Source of the DNA: JAQVUB01 sp033809415
GTDB lineage: Bacteria; Verrucomicrobiota; Lentisphaeria; Oligosphaerales; Oligosphaeraceae
Length of the DNA: 35,471 bases
Direction: 5' to 3'
Assembly (NCBI GenBank): GCA_033809415.1
Contig: JAPXLT010000011.1
Location: forward strand, 1 to 35,471
The notes under the pieces were generated by a model, which made no database searches, was not told where the DNA came from, and worked only from the letters and a program-made list of their open reading frames with translations. Within the stretch, counting starts at the first letter, position 1; each line of letters starts with the position of its first letter. Shown piece after piece: positions 24,793 through 32,257 of this stretch. Position numbers and translations under genes: made by a program.

Positions 24793-27056
24793 TTTTTTGC
24801 TCCTGATTTTGTTTTGCCGACAGGGCAGGCTTGCAAGCATCGTTCGACGACGGTATCGACCTGATTCGGGTATTTGTATCCCTTCAACTGAAGGGGGTCC
24901 TTGCGGCTTTGGGCTTCCTCGATATCATCGGTGATTTCGCCAGGTTGCACGTTCCAACCCGCACATGAAATGCCGGATTCCGGCACCATGCCAAGGGTAC
25001 GCGACCAACGGCATTTGCGTTCATCCCGGGCATAGGGGAAAGCCGTCGTGGACAATGCCTGCATCGGGCAAGCCTGTGCGCATTTTCCACAATGTGTGCA
25101 GAGCGAAGGCCCGCTGTATGGCAGACTTTCCTCGAGTACGGCTGTCGTCAGCAGGAACGAAAAGCGTTGGCGCGGTCCGAATTCCGGGGTCAACAGCAGT
25201 CCGTTGGCGCCGATTTCCCCGAGTCCGGCGATTGCTGCCGCCGGTGCATTCTGCCGCAGATCCGGGTGTCCCAGTCTCGCCCAGGCGAATTCCCAATACG
25301 GTGCCAAGTTCCGGATTGGATTTTCCGCCAAGTCTGCTATTGGGAGTGCAGTAAATCCCTGTGCTTCGAGTTCGGTGGCACGATCATGGGCCGCCCATAG
25401 GGTTTCCCGAATCAACTGATACTGAGAATAGGCGTAACTCATCGCACATTCCGCCTCCTGCGCAGCAGCGAGTTCGACCATTCGCTCGGGCATGCCGGTG
25501 AGAAACACCAGAACCGAACGGCATCCCGGCAGGATTTTTTCCGGATCAGAAATGCCGGGAATACCCTTGAGACGATCTGCCCGAATAATCGCAACACGGT
25601 CAATATTCTTGCCTGATAAAGTGGAATCAATCTTCAGGGATTCATTGATTTCAGGAAGCGGAAAGTTGGTGAACAGGGAATTGCTGGAAACTGGCTGATT
25701 GCGGATTGCCAAGTTGTCAGCCGCCATTCCAGCAATGACAATGCTATCGCTCGAACGTTCGGCAATGATATCAAAACAACTCTGACCCCCGGTGGAGGTT
25801 GCCCGGGCTGGACTTGCGGAATCCCGACGGAAGCCGGCGCGAGCCGCTGCAAAATTGTTTGTTTCGGTCCAATCCTGCACCGCCTCGAAGCCAAGATCAT
25901 CCAGATACCGGGCGATATCCATGGCAGCCATGCCGATGCGAACTTTAGTGGTGACCGATAGATATTTGCGGTTATCGTCATTGAATGGATATTCCGGATA
26001 TTCCGGCAGTGTCCGCCCGAGGGTTATGACATATGGAAACGACTTTGTAAAATGCTCGACCGGATAGCCTTTGACAAAACTCGGCGCGGCTTCGGGGAAG
26101 TCATTGCGCTGAATCGCCAAGCGGTCAGCACCGCCGCTGGCCGCTATCCGCCTGATCTCATCAAGCACTTGTTCGACCTCGATATTCTGCTGTTTCTTGA
26201 TCCGGCGTGGCGCGGTCGTATACTTCGTTTCCCATTTGCGTATGTTTTTGCTCATGCAGAAACGGAAGCAGTTGCCGAATTCCCCGCCCGGACGCTCCAT
26301 GCCGCTCTCGATGAAGTCATAAAGGCGATTTTCATCGAGGTCTTCAGTCACTTCAATGAGTCGATCCATATCAAGCGCAAACTGCTCGCCCCACAGACAG
26401 CGGAAACGGTTGAGTTTTGCGTAGCGAAATACCTTGTCTCCGACCTTGACCTCATCAAAGCCTGGATCGAGAAGCATTTCTTTACGGTAATTTTTCCCGG
26501 GACATTTGTTTTCGCACATGCCGCAACGGTCGCAGAGCCTTTCACCCGAATAGAGCGCATCCGGTTCGAGTTCGGCAGAGGTGATCAGCGAAACCAAGCG
26601 ATTCCGCGGACCATATTCGGGCGATAATGCCAGATTATTCCACCCGAATTCCCCCAGTCCGGCAGCAATAAATGCATGACGGTGACTGAAACTCGCGGTG
26701 TTGGTAGTGGTAATCCCTTTGTATGGGCGGTGGCGCCAGAAACCTGTGCAGGGAAGCGGTATCGTAGCATACCCCAGCCCTTCCAGAAATTTTGTCATCC
26801 GCCATGACATCGTATCCAGTTTTGGAATCATGCCAAGCTGAAAAGGGCCGCTGTAATTGCTGTTGGGCAATCCTCCCCATTCCACGGAAGCGTCCGGGTG
26901 ATGAATGGAAAGCACAATGACCGATTTCGCTTCAGGAAGATGTGCCTGAGGCCTGAGTTCGACAGGGGCATTTTCCCAGCGGGAAACCGGCGCAATCCCA
27001 ACCAAGTCTGCGCCTAGCTCGCGGGCTTTTTCTTTGACGGCTTTCGATGTCAGCAT
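24789..27056 (-). CDS. Multi-repeat QueG/reductive-dehalogenase-like 4Fe-4S protein
   Basis: This is a 755-aa protein starting at ATG 27056 (MLTSKAVKEKARELGADLVGIA, AAGGA 6 bp upstream). The frame runs 103 codons further upstream, but that is the divergent promoter region. It is built from repeats of the corrinoid/4Fe-4S module of epoxyqueuosine reductase and reductive dehalogenases. Repeat 1 (1-290) has the AGLGEFGWNNLALSPEYGPR motif and CxxCxxCxxxCP at 175-186. Repeat 2 (about 290-470) keeps only the N-terminal half. Repeat 3 (about 480-755) has AGLGEIGANGLLLTPEFGPR and CxxCxxCxxxCP at 653-664, plus C740-C744P. No Tat signal is seen, so it is probably cytoplasmic. It is too long for QueG and lies with an oxidoreductase gene, so a queuosine role is unlikely. 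The substrate is unknown. Confidence 0.85.
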   Translation of the reverse strand: MLTSKAVKEKARELGADLVGIAPVSRWENAPVELRPQAHLPEAKSVIVLSIHHPDASVEWGGLPNSNYSGPFQLGMIPKLDTMSWRMTKFLEGLGYATIPLPCTGFWRHRPYKGITTTNTASFSHRHAFIAAGLGEFGWNNLALSPEYGPRNRLVSLITSAELEPDALYSGERLCDRCGMCENKCPGKNYRKEMLLDPGFDEVKVGDKVFRYAKLNRFRCLWGEQFALDMDRLIEVTEDLDENRLYDFIESGMERPGGEFGNCFRFCMSKNIRKWETKYTTAPRRIKKQQNIEVEQVLDEIRRIAASGGADRLAIQRNDFPEAAPSFVKGYPVEHFTKSFPYVITLGRTLPEYPEYPFNDDNRKYLSVTTKVRIGMAAMDIARYLDDLGFEAVQDWTETNNFAAARAGFRRDSASPARATSTGGQSCFDIIAERSSDSIVIAGMAADNLAIRNQPVSSNSLFTNFPLPEINESLKIDSTLSGKNIDRVAIIRADRLKGIPGISDPEKILPGCRSVLVFLTGMPERMVELAAAQEAECAMSYAYSQYQLIRETLWAAHDRATELEAQGFTALPIADLAENPIRNLAPYWEFAWARLGHPDLRQNAPAAAIAGLGEIGANGLLLTPEFGPRQRFSFLLTTAVLEESLPYSGPSLCTHCGKCAQACPMQALSTTAFPYARDERKCRWSRTLGMVPESGISCAGWNVQPGEITDDIEEAQSRKDPLQLKGYKYPNQVDTVVERCLQACPVGKTKSGAKK

Positions 27057-27129
27057 CTCTTTTCCTTTGCTTTGACAAAAAGAAATATTGCCTGTCCTTC
27101 TTTTCGGCAGGATTTTCAGGCGCCAATTC

Positions 27130-27157
27130 TTGCATTTATCTGTTGTTACCTTAATAT
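27130..27157 (+). promoter_or_regulatory. Candidate promoter of the araC-type gene in a divergent regulator region
   Basis: TTGCAT (27130-27135), 16 bp, TAATAT (27152-27157) lie upstream of the AraC start at 27193. The 136-bp space between the divergent genes (27057-27192) is the expected place for AraC operators. I could not pick out a convincing repeated operator by eye. Confidence 0.4.
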
Positions 27158-27192
27158 TATATATGCAAATCGGCACAAAAGGAATGTTTAAG

Positions 27193-28128
27193 ATGACTGA
27201 TTTTATACGAAAATGCCAAGCGCCTGAAAATATCAAGCCATCGTTCGCAGAACGTTTAAAGCAGCATGACGTCTCGATCGGGCGTTTACGTCTCCCGAGT
27301 CTGATGGCTGGTGGAATGAATATGCGTTGGTCTGTGTTGCCTCGCAACGTGATTGCATGGTACACCGATAGTTCGGAAGAGCTTTTCGGTGAGCATGTGC
27401 ATCAGCGCATGGTGTTGAAAATTGTGACCTCGGGACAGATCATGCAGCATCTGGACAATCAAAGGATACCGATGGTGCCTGGAGATGCGGTATTGTACTT
27501 TCCCTATCAGGCGCATACATCACGGGTGCTGGAAAGCAGTGAAAACTACTCGCTGGTGGCCATCACCTTCACGATGGACGAAAAGGATATCCAGCAGTTG
27601 GAGATCATGCGGAATCTGCGCTTGAAACTGACAGAGGAAGACTTCAATGCAGTCGAAAGCATTTTAAGCATCTATCAGCATCTTCCGGGCGCTCCTGACG
27701 ACACACAGGCTGTCTGGTTGTTGCAAGGAATTCTGTATCGCCATCTTGCGGCAAATTTTGAAGCTTCAGACACCCGCCTGTGGAATGACGAGTTCGCAGC
27801 TATTCGTGAATATATGCATCGCCATTGGAATGAAGGAATTTCGGTGAAGACTCTGGCAGCGGAATGCGGTATATCCCGAGAAACCCTGCGCAAGCGGTTC
27901 CGAGAAAACAATGCCGGAATGACTCCCTCACTATACTTGCGCCGCATTCGCCTAAAGCGTGCGCAGGAGTATTTGGAGCGCACAGACAAGAGCATTGGCG
28001 AAATTTCGCAATTATGCGGCTTCAGCAATCAATTTATCTTCAGCACGGCATTCAAAAAAGATTTCGGCGTTTCACCAAGCGTCTTCCGGAAGCAGCATCG
28101 CAAACCCCAATACTTTGTCATAAAATAA
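27193..28128 (+). CDS. AraC-family transcriptional regulator
   Basis: This is a DNA-binding regulator of 311 aa. ATG 27193 is chosen over upstream in-frame starts because AAGGA lies 9 bp before it. The N-terminal half is a cupin-type effector-binding domain (HVHQRMVLKIVTSGQIM, VPGDAVLYFPYQAHTS). The C-terminal 100 residues contain the double helix-turn-helix (ISVKTLAAECGISRETLRKR, then IGEISQLCGFSNQFIFSTAF and the FGVSPSVFRKQ end). It is divergent from the QueG-like gene and its oxidoreductase partner across 136 bp, so it most likely controls that pair in response to an unknown, possibly sugar-like, effector. Confidence 0.93.
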   Translation: MTDFIRKCQAPENIKPSFAERLKQHDVSIGRLRLPSLMAGGMNMRWSVLPRNVIAWYTDSSEELFGEHVHQRMVLKIVTSGQIMQHLDNQRIPMVPGDAVLYFPYQAHTSRVLESSENYSLVAITFTMDEKDIQQLEIMRNLRLKLTEEDFNAVESILSIYQHLPGAPDDTQAVWLLQGILYRHLAANFEASDTRLWNDEFAAIREYMHRHWNEGISVKTLAAECGISRETLRKRFRENNAGMTPSLYLRRIRLKRAQEYLERTDKSIGEISQLCGFSNQFIFSTAFKKDFGVSPSVFRKQHRKPQYFVIK

Positions 28129-28821
28129 ATTTTTTCGTGCCTTTTTGCAAATACGCCCAACTTCTTCTTTTTTGGGAAAGATTTTTTATGGACGATGGAC
28201 AGGGACAGGAATGGACACGATGGACGGAATAGACAAGAATGGACTGCTGAATGGACAATGGACGATGGACGATGGACGATGGACGGAATAGACAAGAATG
28301 GACTGCTGAATGGACAATGGACGATGGACGATGGACGATGGGCAGAGATTATGTCGCGCCCTTACAGGGCTGATTCCAACATCGCCGATCCGACCGATCC
28401 TGCATCTTGCCTCTTGCAGCGGAGAGCATTCGGGCATCGAAAGGCAAACATCAATCACAACCGGGACGGTTACGCTACTTTTTAAACCGCATGCCCTCCC
28501 ATCCGTCAAAGCAGCAACCCTATAAAAATTTTCGTACTACTATCACTCGACTTCTTGTTTTTTTCAGAAAGATTTTTCTGGAAAGAAATCTCCAAGTCAT
28601 TGGCATACAGCCCTTTTAAGGTACTGCCAATTCCTGTCTTTTTTCTCCGACCGATCTGACCGATCCGACCGATCCGACCGATCTACTTGATCCGTCCGAT
28701 CCGACTGATCCGTCCGATTTGTTGTCCGTGTCCCGTCCGTGTAAAGTCCGTGTCCCGTCCGTGTGGGTTGCGGGCGATCAGTCCGCGCCAAGCCTTTTCG
28801 TGTGGTTCGTGGTTAAAAAAG
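28129..28821. repeat. 693-bp mosaic of repeat modules
   Basis: No gene is supported. In order: GGAC-rich heptamer arrays (about 28187-28341) containing an exact tandem duplication of 59 bp (28222-28280 and 28281-28339); a TATGTCGCGCCC palindrome (28350-28371); AATCACAACCGGGACG (28453-28468), which recurs at the right edge of the window; a CCATCCGTCAAAGCA module (28499-28535) shared with MITE copies I and II; a roughly 80-bp module (28523-28605) shared inverted with 11353-11430; a CCGATCCGA 9-bp array (28647-28720); GTCCGT/GTAAAGTCCGT repeats (28721-28765); and the TTCGTGTGGTTCGTGG end module (to 28820), one base before the stop codon of the synthetase gene. Confidence 0.85.
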
Positions 28822-30486
28822 TTATTTTTCGTTCTCACGGAGGGCAACTCGGCGGATTTTTCCGCTGATGGTTTTCGGCATGGCCTCGACGAACTCGACG
28901 ACACGCGGATATTTGTAAGGCGCCGTATTTTCCTTGACGAAGGTTTGCAGATCGCGTTTCAGGTCATCGGTAGGGCTGTAGCCTTTGCTCAACACAATGG
29001 TAGCCTTGACCACCTGCCCGCGCACCGCATCCGGCACTCCGGTAATAGCGCATTCAAGGACCGCCGGGTGCTGCATCAATACACTTTCCACCTCGAAAGG
29101 ACCAATCCGGTACCCTGAACTCTTGATCACATCATCCGCACGCCCGACAAACCACAAATAGCCGTCTTCGTCTTTCCAGGCCACATCGCCGGTGTGATAG
29201 TATCCATCATGCCACACGTTGCCGGTTAATTCAGCATCGCGGTGATAGCCTAAGAAGATGCCTGGAGGCAACGCGGCGTCCGTCCGGATGCAGAGTTCAC
29301 CTTCTTCGCCGACTTCGACAACGTTGCCCTCGCCGTCCAGCAATTCAATCTGATATCCAGCGGAAGGTTTGCCCATCGAGCCGGGTTTTGGCGTAAGCCA
29401 GGGCCAATTGGCGGTAGTCACCACCAATTCGGTTTGCCCGTAAGCCTCCCTCAGGCTCAATCCTGTTTTTTCTTTAAACCGGTGATAGACTTCGGGATTA
29501 AGCGGCTCGCCGGCGACCACCACGGTTTTCAGGCAGCTTAAATCATAGTGGCTGAGGTCTTCCTTGATCAGAAAACGGTAGATTGTCGGCGGTGCGCAAA
29601 AGGTGGTCACCTGGTTGCGGACAACCTCCTGCAGCATGTGCCCTGCGTCAAATTTATCATAGTCATAGACAAACACGCTGGAGCCAGCCAGCCACTGCCC
29701 GTAAATCTTTCCCCAGACTGCTTTCGCCCAGCCGGTATCCGCCACCGTGTAATGCAAACCGCCCTCCTCGACATTCTGCCAGTATTTGGCAGTCAAAATA
29801 TGCGCCAGAGGATAGGCAAAATCATGTGAAACCATCTTCGGAAAACTTGCCGTGCCGGAGGTAAAGTAGATCAGCATGATATCCGAGTTGGCATTGCGCT
29901 CCGAGCGCGGCGGTGAAGGGAAGTCTACGGACTGTGTGGCAATCTCATCGTCATAAGTCTGCCAACCCTGGTGCGTTCCATTAACGACCATTTTGCATTT
30001 CAGGACAACCCCGGTCTCTTTTTCGGCCTGGTCGATCTGTTCGAGCAAATCCTCCGAAGGCACCGCCACAATCCCCTTGACCTGCCCATTTTCGATGCGG
30101 TATTCGATGTCATGCTTCTTCAGCATGTGCGTAGCCGGGATGGCAATTGCGGACAGTTTGTGCAAAGCCAGCAAAGCCGGCCAGAATTCATGGCGGCTCT
30201 TCATGATCAGCATCACCGGGTCCCCCTTGCCAATGCCGTAACTCCGGAACAAATTGGCAAACTGGTTGGTGCGCTTTTGCAGTTCGGCAAAGGTTATGCG
30301 CTGATCCCCCTGGTGGCTGTCATCAGTCCAGACCATGGCTATGCGCTGCGGTTCCTGCTCGGCGTAAACATCCAAGACATCATAGGCGAAATTAAAATGA
30401 TCCGGCACCCGCAAGCGAAAATTCTGATAAAAATCCGCATACGATGAAAACTCTGTCTGCACCAGATATTGAGATAACAACGACAT
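28822..30486 (-). CDS. AMP-dependent acyl-CoA synthetase (medium-chain/acetyl type)
   Basis: This is an ANL-superfamily acyl-CoA ligase of 554 aa from ATG 30486 (AAGGA 6 bp upstream; a TTG two codons earlier is possible). It activates a carboxylic acid to acyl-AMP and then to acyl-CoA. The AMP-binding loop is YFTSGTASFPKMVSH, as in medium-chain synthetases, followed by EAYGQTE, YHTGDVAWKDEDGYLWFVGR, DDVIKSSGYRIGPFEVES and the catalytic-lysine segment PKTISGKIRR. No membrane anchor is present. It follows the XRE-cupin gene by 56 bp on the same strand. That pairing suggests an organic-acid-responsive operon. The precise acid is unknown. Confidence 0.93.
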   Translation of the reverse strand: MSLLSQYLVQTEFSSYADFYQNFRLRVPDHFNFAYDVLDVYAEQEPQRIAMVWTDDSHQGDQRITFAELQKRTNQFANLFRSYGIGKGDPVMLIMKSRHEFWPALLALHKLSAIAIPATHMLKKHDIEYRIENGQVKGIVAVPSEDLLEQIDQAEKETGVVLKCKMVVNGTHQGWQTYDDEIATQSVDFPSPPRSERNANSDIMLIYFTSGTASFPKMVSHDFAYPLAHILTAKYWQNVEEGGLHYTVADTGWAKAVWGKIYGQWLAGSSVFVYDYDKFDAGHMLQEVVRNQVTTFCAPPTIYRFLIKEDLSHYDLSCLKTVVVAGEPLNPEVYHRFKEKTGLSLREAYGQTELVVTTANWPWLTPKPGSMGKPSAGYQIELLDGEGNVVEVGEEGELCIRTDAALPPGIFLGYHRDAELTGNVWHDGYYHTGDVAWKDEDGYLWFVGRADDVIKSSGYRIGPFEVESVLMQHPAVLECAITGVPDAVRGQVVKATIVLSKGYSPTDDLKRDLQTFVKENTAPYKYPRVVEFVEAMPKTISGKIRRVALRENEK

Positions 30487-30542
30487 GGTCAATCCTTCAT
30501 CTATAGAAGCGTTATTTTTTGGGACAGCGCCTCAGCTGCCAA

Positions 30543-31097
30543 TCACATAATAATCGCAATGAATTTTGCCGGCTGGTCGCCCAGGGCTGCCATTCCATGC
30601 GGATACGAGGAATCATAATAAATGCAATCCCCCTCCTCGAGAATGATCTCGTTGCCGCAAACAACGATTTTCAGGCGTCCTTCGAGCACATAATCCATTT
30701 CCTGCCCGGGGTGTTGATTCAGCGCCACTTCCGCGTCGTCACCCCGTGGGGGGACAGTCACTATGAAGGGTTCTGATTTCTTATTGGCAAAATTGGCGGC
30801 CAGGGCCTGATACTTGTACTGCTTGCGCCGATCAACCTTGACCCCCTTGCCTTTGCGGGTCACACTGAAAGTATTCATCCGCGGCACGCTGCCAGTCAGC
30901 AGCAGCGCCAGGTCAACACCAAGCTTTTGGGCGATTTCGTACAGGCGGCTCGCTGAAATGTCTTCATTCCCGGCCTCGTAGGACTGATAATATTCCTCAC
31001 TTACACCAATGCTTCGAGCCATCTCCGCCTGGGATATTCCACTCAACTCGCGCAATTCCTTGATTCGGATGGCAATATCTCTGACTTTTTCCTGCAT
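30543..31097 (-). CDS. XRE-family regulator with C-terminal cupin
   Basis: This is a transcription factor of 184 aa from ATG 31097, chosen because AGGAGG lies 5 bp upstream; the frame extends to 31121. The N-terminal helix-turn-helix is IKELRELSGISQAEMARSIG, with SEEYYQSYEAG. The C-terminal cupin_2 domain (about 110-184) contains HPGQEMDYVLEGRLKI and ILEEGDCIYYDSSYPHGM, with conserved metal-binding type residues. XRE-cupin proteins usually sense a small molecule and control an adjacent gene, here the acyl-CoA synthetase 56 bp downstream. It follows nagB on the same strand, separated by a strong hairpin. Confidence 0.92.
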   Translation of the reverse strand: MQEKVRDIAIRIKELRELSGISQAEMARSIGVSEEYYQSYEAGNEDISASRLYEIAQKLGVDLALLLTGSVPRMNTFSVTRKGKGVKVDRRKQYKYQALAANFANKKSEPFIVTVPPRGDDAEVALNQHPGQEMDYVLEGRLKIVVCGNEIILEEGDCIYYDSSYPHGMAALGDQPAKFIAIIM

Positions 31098-31125
31098 GAG
31101 TGCCTCCTTTTCAAACATCACTAAT

Positions 31126-31159
31126 GTTCCCCGGGATGCCCGGCAAGCCCCCGGGGAAC
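31126..31159 (-). terminator. Strong hairpin between nagB and the XRE-cupin gene
   Basis: Perfect 10-bp arms GTTCCCCGGG (31126-31135) and CCCGGGGAAC (31150-31159) lie 5 bp after the nagB stop. There is no T-run on the minus strand, so it is an imperfect terminator at best. It may act as an attenuator or as 3'-end protection for the nagB message. Confidence 0.5.
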
Positions 31160-31163
31160 AGAC

Positions 31164-31985
31164 TCAATCCAGGCCGGCTTTTTTGCGTGCGGCCATCAGG
31201 TAGGCGTACATATCTGCTACGTTTGCGCTGCCGCCGGTTTTCTTGTAATGTTCTTTCCGCGCCAGTTTGCTGGCGGCTGCTTCGTCGATGATGACATTGA
31301 CTTCGTTATGCAATTGCAATGCGGAAGCGGTGTTCATCGAGGTGATCGGACCTTCGATCATGCCGGCAATCGCATCGGCTTTGTTGGTGCCGGTGGCGAT
31401 CAACAGGATTTCTCTGGCATCCAGGATCGTGCCTACGCCCATCGACAGTGCCCAGCGGGGAACTTCATCTGCGGATTTGAAGAAGCGTTTGTTGTCTTCG
31501 ATGGTTTCCGGTGCCAGGGTGACATAGCCCGTACGCGAATACAGCGGTGTGCCAGGTTCATTGAAGCCGATGTGACCGTCACGTCCGATTCCCAGAATCT
31601 GCAATTTGATGCCGCCAAGGTCTTCCATTTTTGCCTCGTAGTCCATGCATTCCGACTCGAGGTCATCGGTCATGCCATCGAGAAAATGGATGTTGTCCGC
31701 TTTCAGGTTAACATGATTGAACAGCTGGGTATTCATGAAATTGCGGTAGCTTTGTTCATGTTCCACCGGCAGGCCCAGGTATTCATCCAGATTGAAAGTA
31801 TGCACATCGGAAAAATCAATTTCCTTGCGCTTATACCCCGCAACCATCTCGGCATACAGCTTGATCGGCGAGCTGCCCGTCGGCAGACCCAACACCTTCG
31901 CACCCTGATTCACCACCCGGTCACGCACCAGTTTGTAGGCTTCCTTGGCAACCGCAGTCTCATTCGCACAAATCGTTACTCGCAT
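31164..31985 (-). CDS. nagB: Glucosamine-6-phosphate deaminase
   Basis: It converts glucosamine 6-phosphate to fructose 6-phosphate and ammonia, linking amino-sugar use to glycolysis. It is 273 aa, close to E. coli NagB (266). Family motifs: GLPTGSSPIKLY (33-44, phosphate binding), FNLDEYLGL (64-72) with a catalytic Asp, and LGIGRDGHIGFNEPG (131-145) with Asp136, His138 and Glu143. GGAG lies 7 bp before ATG 31985. It is cytoplasmic. It is divergent from the GH114-like gene and near the sialate O-acetylesterase, so the right end of the window looks like an amino-sugar or sialic-acid scavenging neighbourhood. Confidence 0.96.
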   Translation of the reverse strand: MRVTICANETAVAKEAYKLVRDRVVNQGAKVLGLPTGSSPIKLYAEMVAGYKRKEIDFSDVHTFNLDEYLGLPVEHEQSYRNFMNTQLFNHVNLKADNIHFLDGMTDDLESECMDYEAKMEDLGGIKLQILGIGRDGHIGFNEPGTPLYSRTGYVTLAPETIEDNKRFFKSADEVPRWALSMGVGTILDAREILLIATGTNKADAIAGMIEGPITSMNTASALQLHNEVNVIIDEAAASKLARKEHYKKTGGSANVADMYAYLMAARKKAGLD

Positions 31986-32051
31986 CTCTACTCTCCATAT
32001 TTCAGTTCATCATAGCTGACCGCAAAAAAAACGGCCAAAAATAAAAGAAGT

Positions 32052-32080
32052 AATCTAGTAAATGTATTATCCACCAGCAA
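32052..32080 (-). promoter_or_regulatory. Candidate nagB promoter
   Basis: On the minus strand, TTGCTG (32080-32075), a 17-bp spacer and TAGATT (32057-32052) lie about 66 bp upstream of the nagB start. Identified by eye; moderate match to a sigma70-type promoter. Confidence 0.35.
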
Positions 32081-32094
32081 TTTTGCAAATTCCC

Positions 32095-32160
32095 TTTAAC
32101 CACGAACCACACGAAACCACACGAAAATTTTCATGTCTTTTCGTGTGGTTCGTGGTTAAA
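32095..32160. repeat. Palindrome of two end modules (solo repeat)
   Basis: Perfect 22-bp inverted arms (32095-32116 and 32139-32160) surround a 22-nt loop. Each arm contains TTAACCACGAACCACACGAA, the end module seen at the right ends of the MITE copies and the other repeat blocks. Here two such ends face each other with no cargo. It lies between the candidate promoters of the divergent nagB and GH114-like genes. Confidence 0.9.
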
Positions 32161-32180
32161 AAAATGACAAAAAAACTTTT

Positions 32181-32208
32181 TTGCTTTTTCCGAATAAAGA
32201 CTTATAGT
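32181..32208 (+). promoter_or_regulatory. Candidate promoter of the GH114-like gene
   Basis: TTGCTT (32181-32186), 16 bp, TATAGT (32203-32208), about 50 bp before the start codon. Found by eye in an AT-rich stretch, so the match may be partly chance. Confidence 0.4.
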
Positions 32209-32257
32209 TTTTGGATGATTCAGTTTCACGCATAAAGAATTAAGGAAATTTAAGGTA

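Noticed and set aside
27057..27365. 103-codon N-terminal extension of the QueG-like protein
   Set aside because: It overlaps the divergent promoter region and the AraC start, while a good ribosome site supports ATG 27056.
28029..28525. Frames of 60-107 aa across the 28.2-28.5 kb block
   Set aside because: They translate repeat arrays and overlap the AraC gene end; none has a ribosome site.
28129..28832. 10-bp target duplication flanking the 28.1-28.8 kb block (ATTTTTTCGT and TATTTTTCGT)
   Set aside because: It is 8/10 identical but T-rich and low in complexity, and the block lacks the CAATAC-type ends, so chance similarity is likely.
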